From positions 1 through 64,000 of the forward strand of contig JAQTZV010000013.1 of NCBI GenBank assembly GCA_028687585.1: DNA of 64,000 bases, given 5' to 3'. A program made the translations under genes and the position numbers. Positions 42,950 to 51,971 of the stretch are shown here, piece by piece. Numbering within the stretch: the stretch's first letter is position 1; each line of letters opens with the position of its first letter. The notes under the pieces were generated by a model. The model had not been told where the DNA came from and searched no databases. It saw only the letters and a list, made by a program, of their open reading frames with translations. The DNA is from Desulfuromonadaceae bacterium. Its GTDB lineage: Bacteria; Desulfobacterota; Desulfuromonadia; Geobacterales; Pseudopelobacteraceae.

Positions 42950-43774
42950 TTATCGAAGTTTCAAATATTCCTGCAGTGCCGTGCGCCATGATTGCGGGTG
43001 GAATCCGGTTTCAGCGCGTAATTTAGCGCATTCCAGAGTGGAGTAGAGCGGCCGGCAAGCCGGACGATTCAATTCGGTAGTTGTCATCGGCTTGACAATT
43101 ACATTCAAACCTGATTCTTCAAAGATCGCTGCGGCGAAGTCGTTCCACGAGCAATATTCAGAATTTGCCGCATGATAGATTCCCCGACAGCCGCTATCAA
43201 TCAGAGCGACAATTGCCTGCGACAGATCAACCGTCCACGTAGGTGAACCGATCTGATCATCCACCACCAGTACTTCATTTTTTTCGGCTCCCAGGTGGAG
43301 CATGGTCTCAACAAAGTTTTTGCCATGCAGTCCGTACAGCCACTGCGTCCGCACAATCAGATATTCCGGTGCGAATGCGGCGTTCATTTCGCCCGCCAGT
43401 TTTGATTCTCCGTAAACAGAGAGCGGACATGGTGCATCGTCCTCGACATACGGTGTTCCCTTGCCGCCATCAAACACGTAATCAGTACTGATCTGTACCA
43501 AAAGGGCACCGATATCCCTGCACGCCATCGCCAGATACGCCACCCCTTCACCGTTGACAGCCATAGCCGTTTCGGCATCGCTTTCGCAGCCATCCACATC
43601 CGTATAGGCGGCACAATTAATAACCACTTCCGGTTTTAGAGCGCCGATAACCGTAAAAACCGATTCGGGCGATGTTATGTCGATATCGGCAATATCGACT
43701 CCATGTCCCTGATCGCCCAGGAGCGTCATCAGATCGTGACCAAGCATGCCATTGGCCCCCACTACCAGAATCAA
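42950..43774 (-). CDS. rmlD: dTDP-4-dehydrorhamnose reductase
   Basis: RmlD carries out the last step to dTDP-L-rhamnose. It is an extended SDR of 274 residues with cofactor loop GANGMLGHDL, STDYVFDG and the catalytic YGESKLAGE. End SWRTALQEYLKL is typical. The start overlaps the rmlB stop by 4 bases. rmlA and rmlC are not in this window. Confidence 0.92.
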   Translation of the reverse strand: MILVVGANGMLGHDLMTLLGDQGHGVDIADIDITSPESVFTVIGALKPEVVINCAAYTDVDGCESDAETAMAVNGEGVAYLAMACRDIGALLVQISTDYVFDGGKGTPYVEDDAPCPLSVYGESKLAGEMNAAFAPEYLIVRTQWLYGLHGKNFVETMLHLGAEKNEVLVVDDQIGSPTWTVDLSQAIVALIDSGCRGIYHAANSEYCSWNDFAAAIFEESGLNVIVKPMTTTELNRPACRPLYSTLECAKLRAETGFHPQSWRTALQEYLKLR

Positions 43775-44844
43775 AGGGCACCCCCGCCATACTGACTATG
43801 ATAATACGCAAGGTACGCGCCGGAGGTAACATCAGCAACCCATTCCTGATTGGCAAGATACCAGTCAATCGTTTCAGCGATACCCTGTTCAAAAGTATAG
43901 GCCGGACTCCAGCCAAGATCAGAGGTGAGTTTCGACGCACCGATAGCATAGCGGCGATCGTGCCCGGGACGATCTTTGACAAAGGTTATCAATGTGCGGT
44001 TTTCTCCGGCGCCCCTTCCGAGACGCCCATCCAGAAGGTCACAGACCAGGTTGACAATATCAATGTTTTTCCATTCGTTGTTCCCGCCGATATTATAGAC
44101 GGCGCCGGGAGCTGCCTGCTTCAGAACAGCTTCAATCGCCACGGCGTGATCCCGGACATGCAGCCAGTCACGGACATTCAGGCCGTCACCGTAGACCGGC
44201 AGCGGTTTTTTATTGATGATGTTATGAATCAGGAGCGGAATCAGCTTTTCCGGAAAATGGTAGGGGCCATAATTATTAGAGCAGCGGGTATTCAGCGTCG
44301 GCATACCGAATGTTTCATGATACGCCCGCACCAGCAGGTCAGCCCCGGCTTTACTTGCCGAGTACGGTGAATTGGCCGCCAGCGGCGTTTCTTCGGTAAA
44401 GTAGCCGGTATCACCAAGGCTTCCATACACTTCATCAGTTGATATCTGCAGGAAACGGAAGTCAGCAACGACTCCAGACTGCCAGTGTTTGCGGCTCTCT
44501 TCAAGAAGGATCTGTGTGCCGAGCACATTCGTGCGGACAAATATTTCCGGACCGGTAATGGAGCGGTCAACATGGGATTCTGCAGCAAAATGCACCACTG
44601 CATCTATACACTGCTCGGCAAGCAGTCGAGCGACAACAGCGGCATCGCCAATATCCCCTTTGACAAAACGGTAATTCGGGTTCCCTTCAAGAGCGGTCAG
44701 ATTTTTGAGATTCCCGGCATAGGTCAGACAATCAAGGTTAGTAACTCTGCAGCCCGGATTACCGGCCATGTATGAGTGAATGAAATTGGAGCCGATAAAG
44801 CCGGCTCCTCCGGTAACAAGAAGTGATGCGGGAACAAATATCAT
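43771..44844 (-). CDS. rmlB: dTDP-glucose 4,6-dehydratase
   Basis: The 357-residue SDR turns dTDP-glucose into the 4-keto-6-deoxy form. Visible are TGGAGFIGSNFIH, the TDEVYGSLGD segment with catalytic Asp and Glu, and YSASKAGAD with Tyr and Lys. GGAG is before the ATG. First gene of the run rmlB-rmlD-cupin-lipoprotein-manC, which makes rhamnose and mannose donors for a surface polysaccharide. Confidence 0.95.
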   Translation of the reverse strand: MIFVPASLLVTGGAGFIGSNFIHSYMAGNPGCRVTNLDCLTYAGNLKNLTALEGNPNYRFVKGDIGDAAVVARLLAEQCIDAVVHFAAESHVDRSITGPEIFVRTNVLGTQILLEESRKHWQSGVVADFRFLQISTDEVYGSLGDTGYFTEETPLAANSPYSASKAGADLLVRAYHETFGMPTLNTRCSNNYGPYHFPEKLIPLLIHNIINKKPLPVYGDGLNVRDWLHVRDHAVAIEAVLKQAAPGAVYNIGGNNEWKNIDIVNLVCDLLDGRLGRGAGENRTLITFVKDRPGHDRRYAIGASKLTSDLGWSPAYTFEQGIAETIDWYLANQEWVADVTSGAYLAYYHSQYGGGAL

Positions 44845-44936
44845 GTTACGCTCCGTATCGGGTAAAAGTCGGAATCAATACTATTTTATTTTTGAATATC
44901 TTAACGAATCCGGGCGCGCAGCTGAGCGGCCGCAAC

Positions 44937-45782
44937 CTATTCTTCAAGAGCTGATTCGCGTGCCTCTTCCAGCATCGCTTCAAGGTCGACGATCTGGGCA
45001 TCGGTAATATCAAGTACTTCTGCTTCCAGCGTGTTTATCAGCACAAGATCCGGTTCATGTTTCAGGCCAAGTCCGATCCGTCGACACGCCATATTGACAA
45101 AACGTACGATAGCCAGCATCTTGTTTACCGTGTCCCACTCTTCAGCATGATGATCGCGGACCACCTCGCAGTACATATCCGGAAAATTCCAGTGCTGCAT
45201 CATGCGATACCCCTGTTCAACGTGCATGGCTTCAAATATTTCCATAATAAGTTCATCATCAAACAGTGAATGTATCACACCTGCCGTCACAAGATTCTCG
45301 ATTGATTTTAACAGATAGAGCTTGCCGACATCGTGAAGAAGCCCTGCCAGATACGTTTCGTCGGCGACGCCGCGCATCCCGCAGGAATGAGCCAGCCAAC
45401 GCCCCCCGAGAGCGCAGCCGTGGCTATGCAGCCACATTTCTTTCATGTAGCGATCAAGCGCCGGATTGCTCGACGAGTGGGCGGACGCCTGGGATGCAGC
45501 AATCACCAGATTGATGACCTGTTGTGCTCCAAGCCGAATAACCGCTTCTTTGATCGTCGCAACCTTGGAACGCCCCATGTACATAGGTGAATTGGCAATT
45601 TTAAGCATCTGACTGGCCAGCGACATATCCTCGCTGGCAACCAGAGACACTTCGTCAACGGTAAAATCATAATTTGTAAGCATTCTCTGAAGTTTTAACG
45701 CAACAGGATGAAAAATAGGCAATTCAATCGGCTGAGAAGCGAGTAACCTTCTGACCGTTTCCGGAATAGATATTGATGACAT
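44937..45782 (-). CDS. HDOD domain protein
   Basis: The 281-residue protein is a stand-alone HDOD domain: SLASQMLKIANSPMYMGRSK and IKEAVIRLGAQQVINLVIA are classic, as is GLLHDVGKLYLL. The HD residues partly remain (LLHDVGK) but the domain normally works as a signalling scaffold and not as an enzyme. Geobacter relatives have many. It lies 92 bases upstream of rmlB in the same direction and 21 bases after the CxxCGCGC protein gene, so it may share the transcript. Confidence 0.9.
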   Translation of the reverse strand: MSSISIPETVRRLLASQPIELPIFHPVALKLQRMLTNYDFTVDEVSLVASEDMSLASQMLKIANSPMYMGRSKVATIKEAVIRLGAQQVINLVIAASQASAHSSSNPALDRYMKEMWLHSHGCALGGRWLAHSCGMRGVADETYLAGLLHDVGKLYLLKSIENLVTAGVIHSLFDDELIMEIFEAMHVEQGYRMMQHWNFPDMYCEVVRDHHAEEWDTVNKMLAIVRFVNMACRRIGLGLKHEPDLVLINTLEAEVLDITDAQIVDLEAMLEEARESALEE

Positions 45783-45803
45783 TGCAGACCTCCCTAATAC
45801 GTA

Positions 45804-46214
45804 TTAACAGCCACAGCCACAGTTATGGCACACTTTTCTAAACTCATTTGATGGCGCAACCGTTTCCGGTGCAAATGCCATACGTCTCACGGCTGTGCTG
45901 ATATCTTCCATAATGTCCAGATTCGGGCTTTTTCCAATGATATGACCGACACACTGGTTGCTCTGCCCATCCTGCGCAGAAGATATTTTTACGGCATTCA
46001 ACACATCGGCATAACTGTTGATCGAAATAGTAACATCCCGATTGCGTATGACGGTTAAAGCAACACCCAGCCGCTTCATCTCCTTGACCATACCTGCCAG
46101 AAACGTTTGAAACGGCTGACCGTCAAAGTCAAAGTACCACTCTCTTCTCAGCTGTTTTTGATCATGAATCGTGATGATCATCTGTTTTGTTTTTTTACAC
46201 GCCATTTCCGACAC
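45804..46214 (-). CDS. Small protein with CxxCGCGC tail, function unknown
   Basis: The 136-residue protein is not recognised. Its body is an alpha/beta mix (IHDQKQLRREWYFDFDGQPF; VALTVIRNRDVTISINS). The last six residues are CGCGC after CHN, a dense cysteine cluster right at the C-terminus (CHNCGCGC), which suggests metal or thiol binding or a processing signal. No signal peptide is present, so it is cytoplasmic. A MITE lies just upstream of its start. Confidence 0.75.
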   Translation of the reverse strand: MSEMACKKTKQMIITIHDQKQLRREWYFDFDGQPFQTFLAGMVKEMKRLGVALTVIRNRDVTISINSYADVLNAVKISSAQDGQSNQCVGHIIGKSPNLDIMEDISTAVRRMAFAPETVAPSNEFRKVCHNCGCGC

Positions 46215-46232
46215 TCCGAAACTGTTGTTATT

Positions 46233-46351
46233 CCAATTCTAAATCAAGAGTGATATCAAGGCGGCGAGGATTGAGGTGACGAAAGCATACGACCAGTATG
46301 TTGAGGAGCCGAAGACGAGTCAACAAAGATAGCGCCATGATTTAGAATTGG
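46233..46351. mobile_element. 119-bp MITE-like element
   Basis: CCAATTCTAAATCA (46233-46246) and TGATTTAGAATTGG (46338-46351) are perfect 14-bp terminal inverted repeats. TATT occurs directly outside both ends (46229-46232 and 46352-46355) as a likely target-site duplication. The interior has a GC-rich imperfect hairpin and no ORF. It has no transposase, so it must rely on another element. Confidence 0.8.
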
Positions 46352-46353
46352 TA

Positions 46354-46866
46354 TTATAGCGTCGCCGGGCATTCGGCGTCCCACGCGGCAAATCCCGACC
46401 CGGTAAGGTTCAGAAACGAATCTATCCGCTGCCGGTAATACTCCAGCTCTCCCGCCTCCTGCAAAAGAAAGGCGAGCTCATCGGCAGAAATCAGATGTTG
46501 ACGATGCATATAGCGGTACAGCTCGGTTATTGCCGTCAGATGACGCTCCAGAAGGCCTATCTCCGGATCCAGGGTATGGGTGATAAACCAGGACGCGGCA
46601 AACTTTGTAACGATCCCCGGTTGGGGGCGCACAATATTCTGGCGGCCAAAGTCGATCAGATAATCACGCAGGTAGAGATCAGCGCTGAATGCAAGTTCTG
46701 ATGCCTGTTCAGCAGACATTCCCTGCTGCTGCAGAAACAGATAGAACTGTTTCAGAATCTGCTGACATCGTCCATCTACGAGCAACTCTTCATCTATTGT
46801 CTCAAAGTCGAAGTCATTGTGATCAAAGTCTATTTCAGGGGTCTGGGTCATACGGTCAACTTTCAT
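46354..46866 (-). CDS. Hypothetical helical protein downstream of an M29 aminopeptidase
   Basis: From ATG 46866 the protein has 170 residues, with an acidic front (PEIDFDHNDFDFETIDEELL) and a mainly helical rest (ILKQFYLFLQQQGMSAEQAS). It has no membrane segment or known motif. Its start directly follows the stop of the aminopeptidase gene, which argues for coupled expression. It may be a Geobacter-type conserved protein. ATG 46851 is an alternative start. Confidence 0.7.
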   Translation of the reverse strand: MKVDRMTQTPEIDFDHNDFDFETIDEELLVDGRCQQILKQFYLFLQQQGMSAEQASELAFSADLYLRDYLIDFGRQNIVRPQPGIVTKFAASWFITHTLDPEIGLLERHLTAITELYRYMHRQHLISADELAFLLQEAGELEYYRQRIDSFLNLTGSGFAAWDAECPATL

Positions 46867-46867
46867 T

Positions 46868-47968
46868 TCAGGCAGGATTGAGTTCAAGCAGATCTTTATG
46901 AACAAAACGGCCGTTCTTCTGTATCAGTATTTCATCAAACCGGATTTCTCCGTCAGCAAGGATCTTTACCAGATCCCAATGCACAGAGGAACGGTTGCCA
47001 TTATCACACTCGTCATACGCCTGTCCGGGAGTGAAATGAATGGATCCGAATATTTTTTCATCAAACAGAATATTACGCATCGGCCGGCGAATTCCCGGAT
47101 TGACACCGATTGCGAATTCTCCGATGTAACGGGCTCCTTCATCAGCATCCAGAATTTTGTTAAGAGCCGTGCTCATACCGTCGGCCGCTGAAGCCGTGAC
47201 AATTTTACCGTCGACAAACTCGAAGCGGACACCGTTATATTCCTTGCCCTGATAGATGCTCGGACAGTTGTACGCAATATACCCCTGGACAGAGTTTTTT
47301 ACCGGCGCAGTAAACACTTCACCGTCCGGCATATTGAGGCGGCCATCGCATTTAATACCCGGCAGTCCGTCAATGCTGAAACGAAGATCAGTATCCGGAG
47401 CTGAAATCCTGACTAATTTGGTGCGATCAATGAGTTTTTTGAGCTTTTCCTGCTTCTTTGATTCCGCTTTCCAGTCAATGCAGCAGGCCGAGAACAGGTA
47501 ATCTTCATATTCATCGAGGCTCATACGGGCTTCCTGGGCTGAAGCGTGGGTCGGATAGCGGGTCACACACCAGCGGGTATGCTTGACGCGCTGATCGATC
47601 AATGGCCGGGTCAGTTTTGCATACGCGACAACCGCTTCCTGGCGGGCGTTCGCCATGACCATCGAATTATTGCCGGCGGAAATGCCGATATACACCGTCA
47701 CTGTTTTGTAGAAATCCAGCTTGTGCTGCGGGAAGTGATCAAGTTGTTGTTTATTGGCGAGATTGTAAAAACTGCGGTCGATCTCAGGTACTGAAAAGGC
47801 ATATTCAACATATTTTGCGCCACGAGAGAGGCACAGGGCATAGAGCTCCTTGACCAGAGGCAGCGCCTCAAGACCGGCGGCATTGATAAGAACAACATCA
47901 CCTTTTTTCACCCTGGTCGAGTAATCAACCAGTATCTCTGCAAACTGTCGTATTCTGGGATCGTTCAT
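46868..47968 (-). CDS. M29 family aminopeptidase (AmpS/AmpT-like)
   Basis: The 366-residue protein is a thermophilic-type metallo-aminopeptidase of family M29. Metal-binding residues lie in GEFAIGVNPGI and SIHFTPGQAYDECDNGNRSS with a further HWD after it. The front NDPRIRQFAEILVDYSTRVK is typical. It would release N-terminal residues from peptides in the cytoplasm with Co, Zn or Mg. It is transcribed with the hypothetical gene that follows. Confidence 0.9.
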   Translation of the reverse strand: MNDPRIRQFAEILVDYSTRVKKGDVVLINAAGLEALPLVKELYALCLSRGAKYVEYAFSVPEIDRSFYNLANKQQLDHFPQHKLDFYKTVTVYIGISAGNNSMVMANARQEAVVAYAKLTRPLIDQRVKHTRWCVTRYPTHASAQEARMSLDEYEDYLFSACCIDWKAESKKQEKLKKLIDRTKLVRISAPDTDLRFSIDGLPGIKCDGRLNMPDGEVFTAPVKNSVQGYIAYNCPSIYQGKEYNGVRFEFVDGKIVTASAADGMSTALNKILDADEGARYIGEFAIGVNPGIRRPMRNILFDEKIFGSIHFTPGQAYDECDNGNRSSVHWDLVKILADGEIRFDEILIQKNGRFVHKDLLELNPA

Positions 47969-47996
47969 CGGTATGCCTCTGCTTGGATAACGGAAT

Positions 47997-48677
47997 TTAA
48001 CGCATCATCAACCGGGTAACCCCCATGACAAGACCACTCTGCGGACCGGCCAGCAACTGAACACCAAGAGTGAGAAAGGGGGAAATAACGTATGAAAACA
48101 TATTGGTAAAGAACACAAGGACGATGATGATCACCATCCCGTACGGCTCGATTCGGGACAAGGCGACCGCCTGCTTATACGGCAGCAGTCCGACCAATAC
48201 CCGGCCTCCATCAAGGGGCGGCATCGGAATCATGTTGAAGATAGCCAGCAGGAGATTTATATACACTGAAAAAGCCAGCATCATTACGACAGGCTCCATG
48301 AACATGGCCAGTGGAGATCCCGGAGCGGCCGGGTTACCGAAGGCGACCACGCCCCTGAGCAAAAAAGCTGAAACCGTAGCCAGAATGATATTGGTAATTG
48401 GACCGGCGGCGGCGACCCATATCATATCGCGTTTGGGATTCCGGAGATTTTCATACACCACCGGGACCGGCTTGGCCCACCCTATGCCGACAAAAAATAT
48501 CATGAGTGTGCCGATGATATCGATGTGCTTCAGCGGATTGAGAGTCAACCGTCCCAGCATCCGTGCTGTCGGATCGCCAAATCGCCACGCAACATACCCG
48601 TGCGAAACTTCATGGCACACTATCGCCAGCATTCCCGGGACAAGCATTACTGAAAGCTTGAGAAAGAAACTATCCAT
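47997..48677 (-). CDS. Site-2 protease family (M50) membrane peptidase
   Basis: The 226-residue protein has about five membrane helices with zinc motif HEVSHGYVAW (HExxH) in the first and MPPLDGGRVL (the NPDG-type Asp) in a later one. This small form, like YwhC-type proteins, has no PDZ domain. It would cut inside a membrane segment; the substrate is unknown. It lies 28 bases upstream of the M29 gene in the same direction. Confidence 0.9.
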   Translation of the reverse strand: MDSFFLKLSVMLVPGMLAIVCHEVSHGYVAWRFGDPTARMLGRLTLNPLKHIDIIGTLMIFFVGIGWAKPVPVVYENLRNPKRDMIWVAAAGPITNIILATVSAFLLRGVVAFGNPAAPGSPLAMFMEPVVMMLAFSVYINLLLAIFNMIPMPPLDGGRVLVGLLPYKQAVALSRIEPYGMVIIIVLVFFTNMFSYVISPFLTLGVQLLAGPQSGLVMGVTRLMMR

Positions 48678-48855
48678 TTTGGAGCCCTTTAAATTGAATA
48701 AATCTGCGCCTACTTATAGTAGAGAAGCAGATTTAGCAACTAACTACCTGATTTATTATGAACTGTTTTTTTATGCTACGTTACTGTTACATACAAAAAA
48801 AGTATCGACCTTTTTAACACAAACCGCTAACCAATGGCAATTATTTAACAGGTTA
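48678..48855. other. AT-rich intergenic stretch
   Basis: Between the M50 gene and the topoisomerase end lies AT-rich DNA without a gene. It probably contains the M50 gene promoter (minus strand) and the topoisomerase mRNA end, but no clear hairpin with a T-tract was noticed. Confidence 0.35.
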
Positions 48856-50670
48856 TTACTTTTGCTCTTTTGTGCCAATAACGGTGTCAATCCACAGGGA
48901 TAATGCCTTGCTGCTCTTCAGAGTTTCCTCCGGAATAACGAGCCCATTCTTCCTGGCAAGGCTGCCGGCAAATTTAAGCTGCGCCTCACTCGGACCGCCA
49001 CCTGCTGCTCTGGCCGGCGGGGTCGAGAACCCCATCTTGTTGTGAACGCCCCGACAGAAACGCTGCCACGTCTCCTTGTTCTCTACAACCAGATCCAGAA
49101 AGTTTTCCATCTTGCTGGTCAGCGCATAATCGATGACCCAGGCATGTTTGTCCCGGAGATAGTCTATCAGTGTTTCCCCGGGTGGTTGCGGAATCACCTT
49201 CCCCTTCTCCTCCTTGACGTAGCCGCGATCGGTAATATTTTTGGTTATGGCGGCGTACGTGGAAGGACGTCCGATATCGAGGCGCTCCAACTCCTTCACC
49301 AGTGAGCCGAGTGTAAACCGACCGGGCGGTTTGGTCTTTTTTTCATCAAGATTTTCCTGCACCTTTGGCACCAACTCGCCAACATCTACCGGCGGAAGCA
49401 GTTGCAGTTTGGTCTCTTCATCCCCCTTCTTCTCTTTTTCCTCGTCATCCTCCGCGTACACCTTGAGGAAGCCATCAAAGGTCAGCACCCTCCCGGAAGC
49501 CTTGAAGCGTTCACCGACAACCGTGAAATGCATGACGGTCGAGTCGTAGCGGGCCGCCGCCATCTGGCTGGCGACCGCACGTTTGAAGATCAGCTCGTAC
49601 AGTCGGCCGTGGTCGGGCGTAAGCCCCTCTTTTTTGATCATGGCGGCGATATCGGCAAGCGAGTGCATGTGGGTGGGACGGATACCCTCGTGAGCCTCAG
49701 CCTGTGAGTTCTTTGATTTGTGCTGGTGCGGTTTCTCGGGCAGATAACTGCTGCCGAGACTTGTGCCGAGAAAATCTCGAATCTCGGTGACAAAAGCTTC
49801 ATCCATCCGGACTGAATCGGTGCGGTGATAGGTTATCAAGCCATGATCAAAAAGCGCCTGCGCCAGTTTCATCGTCTGTTCCGGGGTAAACTTCAGGCGC
49901 ACTGCGGCGGCAGCCTGTAAGTCAACAGTAGTGAACGGGGGCTTGGGGGACTGCTTGACCTCTTTCTTTGCTACTTTTTCTGCCAGGGCATGTGTCTCGG
50001 CATTGATGGCGGCGATGATCTGTTCTGCATCCGCTTTTTGTGTAAACTTGCCCGTGATGTGGCGTGCCAGAAAGGTTGTGCCCTCTTTATCCAGCAGAAT
50101 ATCCAGCATCCAGTATGGTGACGAAGTAAAATTGCGAATTTCCCGCTCACGATCAACGACCAGACGCACCGCCGGGGATTGCACCCGACCGACACTATAC
50201 CCTCTGCGGAGAGCTTTACTGGCAATTGGTGAAAGGATGTAGCCAACCAAACGATCGCCGATTCGTCGTCCCAGGAATGCATTGTAGAGGCCGGCGTTTG
50301 TCTGTTCAAACGGCACCGCCTTGGCAAGCGCCTCTTTCAATCCCTTTTCGGTAACTTCATAGATCTCCATGCGCAGGCATTCTTTGGCTACCGACTTTAC
50401 CTCTTCAAAGATATGGCAGCTGATGGCATACCCTTCACGGTCAGGGTCACCGGCAAGCATAACTGTTTCACCGCGTGCTGCGGCACGAAGCTCTTTTGGA
50501 AGATGTATCTTCTTCTCGTGGTAGACGAAGGTAGGTTCATAGGTGGAGAGATCAACACCAAGCGAGGCATCAGGCAGGTCCTTAAAATGCCCAACTGTAG
50601 ACATTGCCTTTGTGTTAAGGATCGCCTGGATTTTTTTTGCCTTGGTGGGCGATTCGACGATTATGAGCAT
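48856..50670 (-). CDS. Short type IA DNA topoisomerase
   Basis: The 604-residue protein is a type IA enzyme that relaxes negative supercoils. A Toprim domain is at the front (IIVESPTKAKKIQAIL; LAGDPDREGYAISCHIFEE), and the active-site Tyr281 is in GLITYHRTDSVRMD. It ends soon after the core, with a small tail (PSEAQLKFAGSLARKNGLVI) and no zinc fingers, while chromosomal TopA usually has about 700-870 residues with C-terminal Cys clusters. It may be a second topoisomerase of plasmid or island origin, or a short TopA/TopB. The tail also occurs in other such short enzymes. Confidence 0.87.
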   Translation of the reverse strand: MLIIVESPTKAKKIQAILNTKAMSTVGHFKDLPDASLGVDLSTYEPTFVYHEKKIHLPKELRAAARGETVMLAGDPDREGYAISCHIFEEVKSVAKECLRMEIYEVTEKGLKEALAKAVPFEQTNAGLYNAFLGRRIGDRLVGYILSPIASKALRRGYSVGRVQSPAVRLVVDREREIRNFTSSPYWMLDILLDKEGTTFLARHITGKFTQKADAEQIIAAINAETHALAEKVAKKEVKQSPKPPFTTVDLQAAAAVRLKFTPEQTMKLAQALFDHGLITYHRTDSVRMDEAFVTEIRDFLGTSLGSSYLPEKPHQHKSKNSQAEAHEGIRPTHMHSLADIAAMIKKEGLTPDHGRLYELIFKRAVASQMAAARYDSTVMHFTVVGERFKASGRVLTFDGFLKVYAEDDEEKEKKGDEETKLQLLPPVDVGELVPKVQENLDEKKTKPPGRFTLGSLVKELERLDIGRPSTYAAITKNITDRGYVKEEKGKVIPQPPGETLIDYLRDKHAWVIDYALTSKMENFLDLVVENKETWQRFCRGVHNKMGFSTPPARAAGGGPSEAQLKFAGSLARKNGLVIPEETLKSSKALSLWIDTVIGTKEQK

Positions 50671-50726
50671 GAAGCGACTGCCTTTGCGCTGCTGTGATTA
50701 TTATCCATATCAGAAAAAGCAGTTAT

Positions 50727-50852
50727 CCACGAAAAACACGAAATACACGAACAGAAACAGAAAGATATACAACTTCACGACGTAACCTGCTTGGTGAATT
50801 ACTGTTTTGCTGTAATGGTTTAATTTTTCGTGTCTTTTCGTGTTTTTCGTGG
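50727..50852. repeat. 17-bp inverted repeat (CACGAAAAACACGAAA type)
   Basis: CCACGAAAAACACGAAA (50727-50743) is the exact complement of 50836-50852. Between them lie further CACGAA units and a stretch of AT-rich DNA. Such CACGAA-rich repeats are frequent between genes in several proteobacteria. It lies between the topoisomerase start and the end of the oxidoreductase gene and may act as a terminator for the latter. Confidence 0.75.
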
Positions 50853-50873
50853 ACTCAATAGCCGTTTTTAGGA

Positions 50874-51971
50874 TTATACCCCCGGCAGATACGCCGGAGT
50901 ATGGGCCGGAGCAGAACGGACGTACTGGGCAGGCCAGGGGACCAGATGACCGAGTTCGCGGGCGGCCCGGAGCGGCCAATGCGGGTCGCGAAGCAGTTCC
51001 CGGGCGAGCAGCACCAGATCGGCCTGGCCGGAGCGGATAATGTGATCGGCCTGCGCCGGGTCGGTAATCATCCCCACGGCACCGGTTTTACTGCCGGTCT
51101 CCCGCCGGACCCGCTCGGCGAATTGCGTCTGATAGCCCGGTCCCACCGGCACTATGGCATGCGGTGCTGATCCGCCGGAGGAGCAATCTATCAGGTCAAC
51201 GCCAAGGGGGAGCAGTTGGCGCACCAGTTCCAGCGATTGTTCGAGATCCCATCCCCCCTCGACCCAATCGGTCGCGGAGATTCTCACCAGAAGTGGCAGA
51301 TGGTCCGGCCAGACGTTGCGGACAGCGATCACAACCTCCCGGAGCAGTCGGATACGGTTTTCAAAGCTGCCGCCATACCCGTCACTGCGCCGGTTGCTGA
51401 GCGGCGAGAGAAACTGGTGCAGCAGATAGCCGTGGGCGGCATGCACCTCAGCAACCTGAAACCCGGCCAGCAATGCCCGGCGGGCGGCCTGGACAAAGGC
51501 GTCCGTTATCTCAGTCAGCCCCTCTCCGGTCAACGCCGTCGGCACGATGCAGCCGTCGTCATACGGGACAGCACTCGGGGCAACAATCGGCCAGCCCCCC
51601 TCCGCTTCAGTCAAAGTGACTCCCCGGTTCTCCCATGGCGGCGCAGTGCTCCCCTTGCGGCCGGCATGTGCCAACTGGATACCGGCGACACTCCCCCGCT
51701 GAGAGATAAAGCGGACTATGCGAGCCAGAGGTTCGATCTGCTCATCACTCCAGAGTCCGAGATCGTGCGGGCTAATGCGACCCTGCGGGGTTACGGCGAC
51801 CGCTTCGGTCAACACCAGTCCCGCTCCGCCAGCCGCCCGGCTGCCGAGATGCATCAGGTGCCAGTCATTGGCGGAACCGTCAACGCTTGAATACTGGCAC
51901 ATCGGAGATACGGCAATCCGGTTGGGGAGGGTCACGCCACGCAGGGTGAGTGATTCAAAGAGATGAGACAT
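50874..51971 (-). CDS. Old Yellow Enzyme family NADH:flavin oxidoreductase (NamA/YqjM-like)
   Basis: The 365-residue TIM barrel binds FMN and reduces activated C=C bonds. The front RGVTLPNRIAVSPMCQYSS is that of the YqjM branch (Cys after Met), with HAGRKGS and AHGYLLHQFLSPLSNRR as the FMN and substrate His regions. ATG 51971 has AAGGAG ahead; the frame from 52019 is the overlapped aroK end. It overlaps aroK by 17 bases, thus one transcript. Confidence 0.92.
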   Translation of the reverse strand: MSHLFESLTLRGVTLPNRIAVSPMCQYSSVDGSANDWHLMHLGSRAAGGAGLVLTEAVAVTPQGRISPHDLGLWSDEQIEPLARIVRFISQRGSVAGIQLAHAGRKGSTAPPWENRGVTLTEAEGGWPIVAPSAVPYDDGCIVPTALTGEGLTEITDAFVQAARRALLAGFQVAEVHAAHGYLLHQFLSPLSNRRSDGYGGSFENRIRLLREVVIAVRNVWPDHLPLLVRISATDWVEGGWDLEQSLELVRQLLPLGVDLIDCSSGGSAPHAIVPVGPGYQTQFAERVRRETGSKTGAVGMITDPAQADHIIRSGQADLVLLARELLRDPHWPLRAARELGHLVPWPAQYVRSAPAHTPAYLPGV

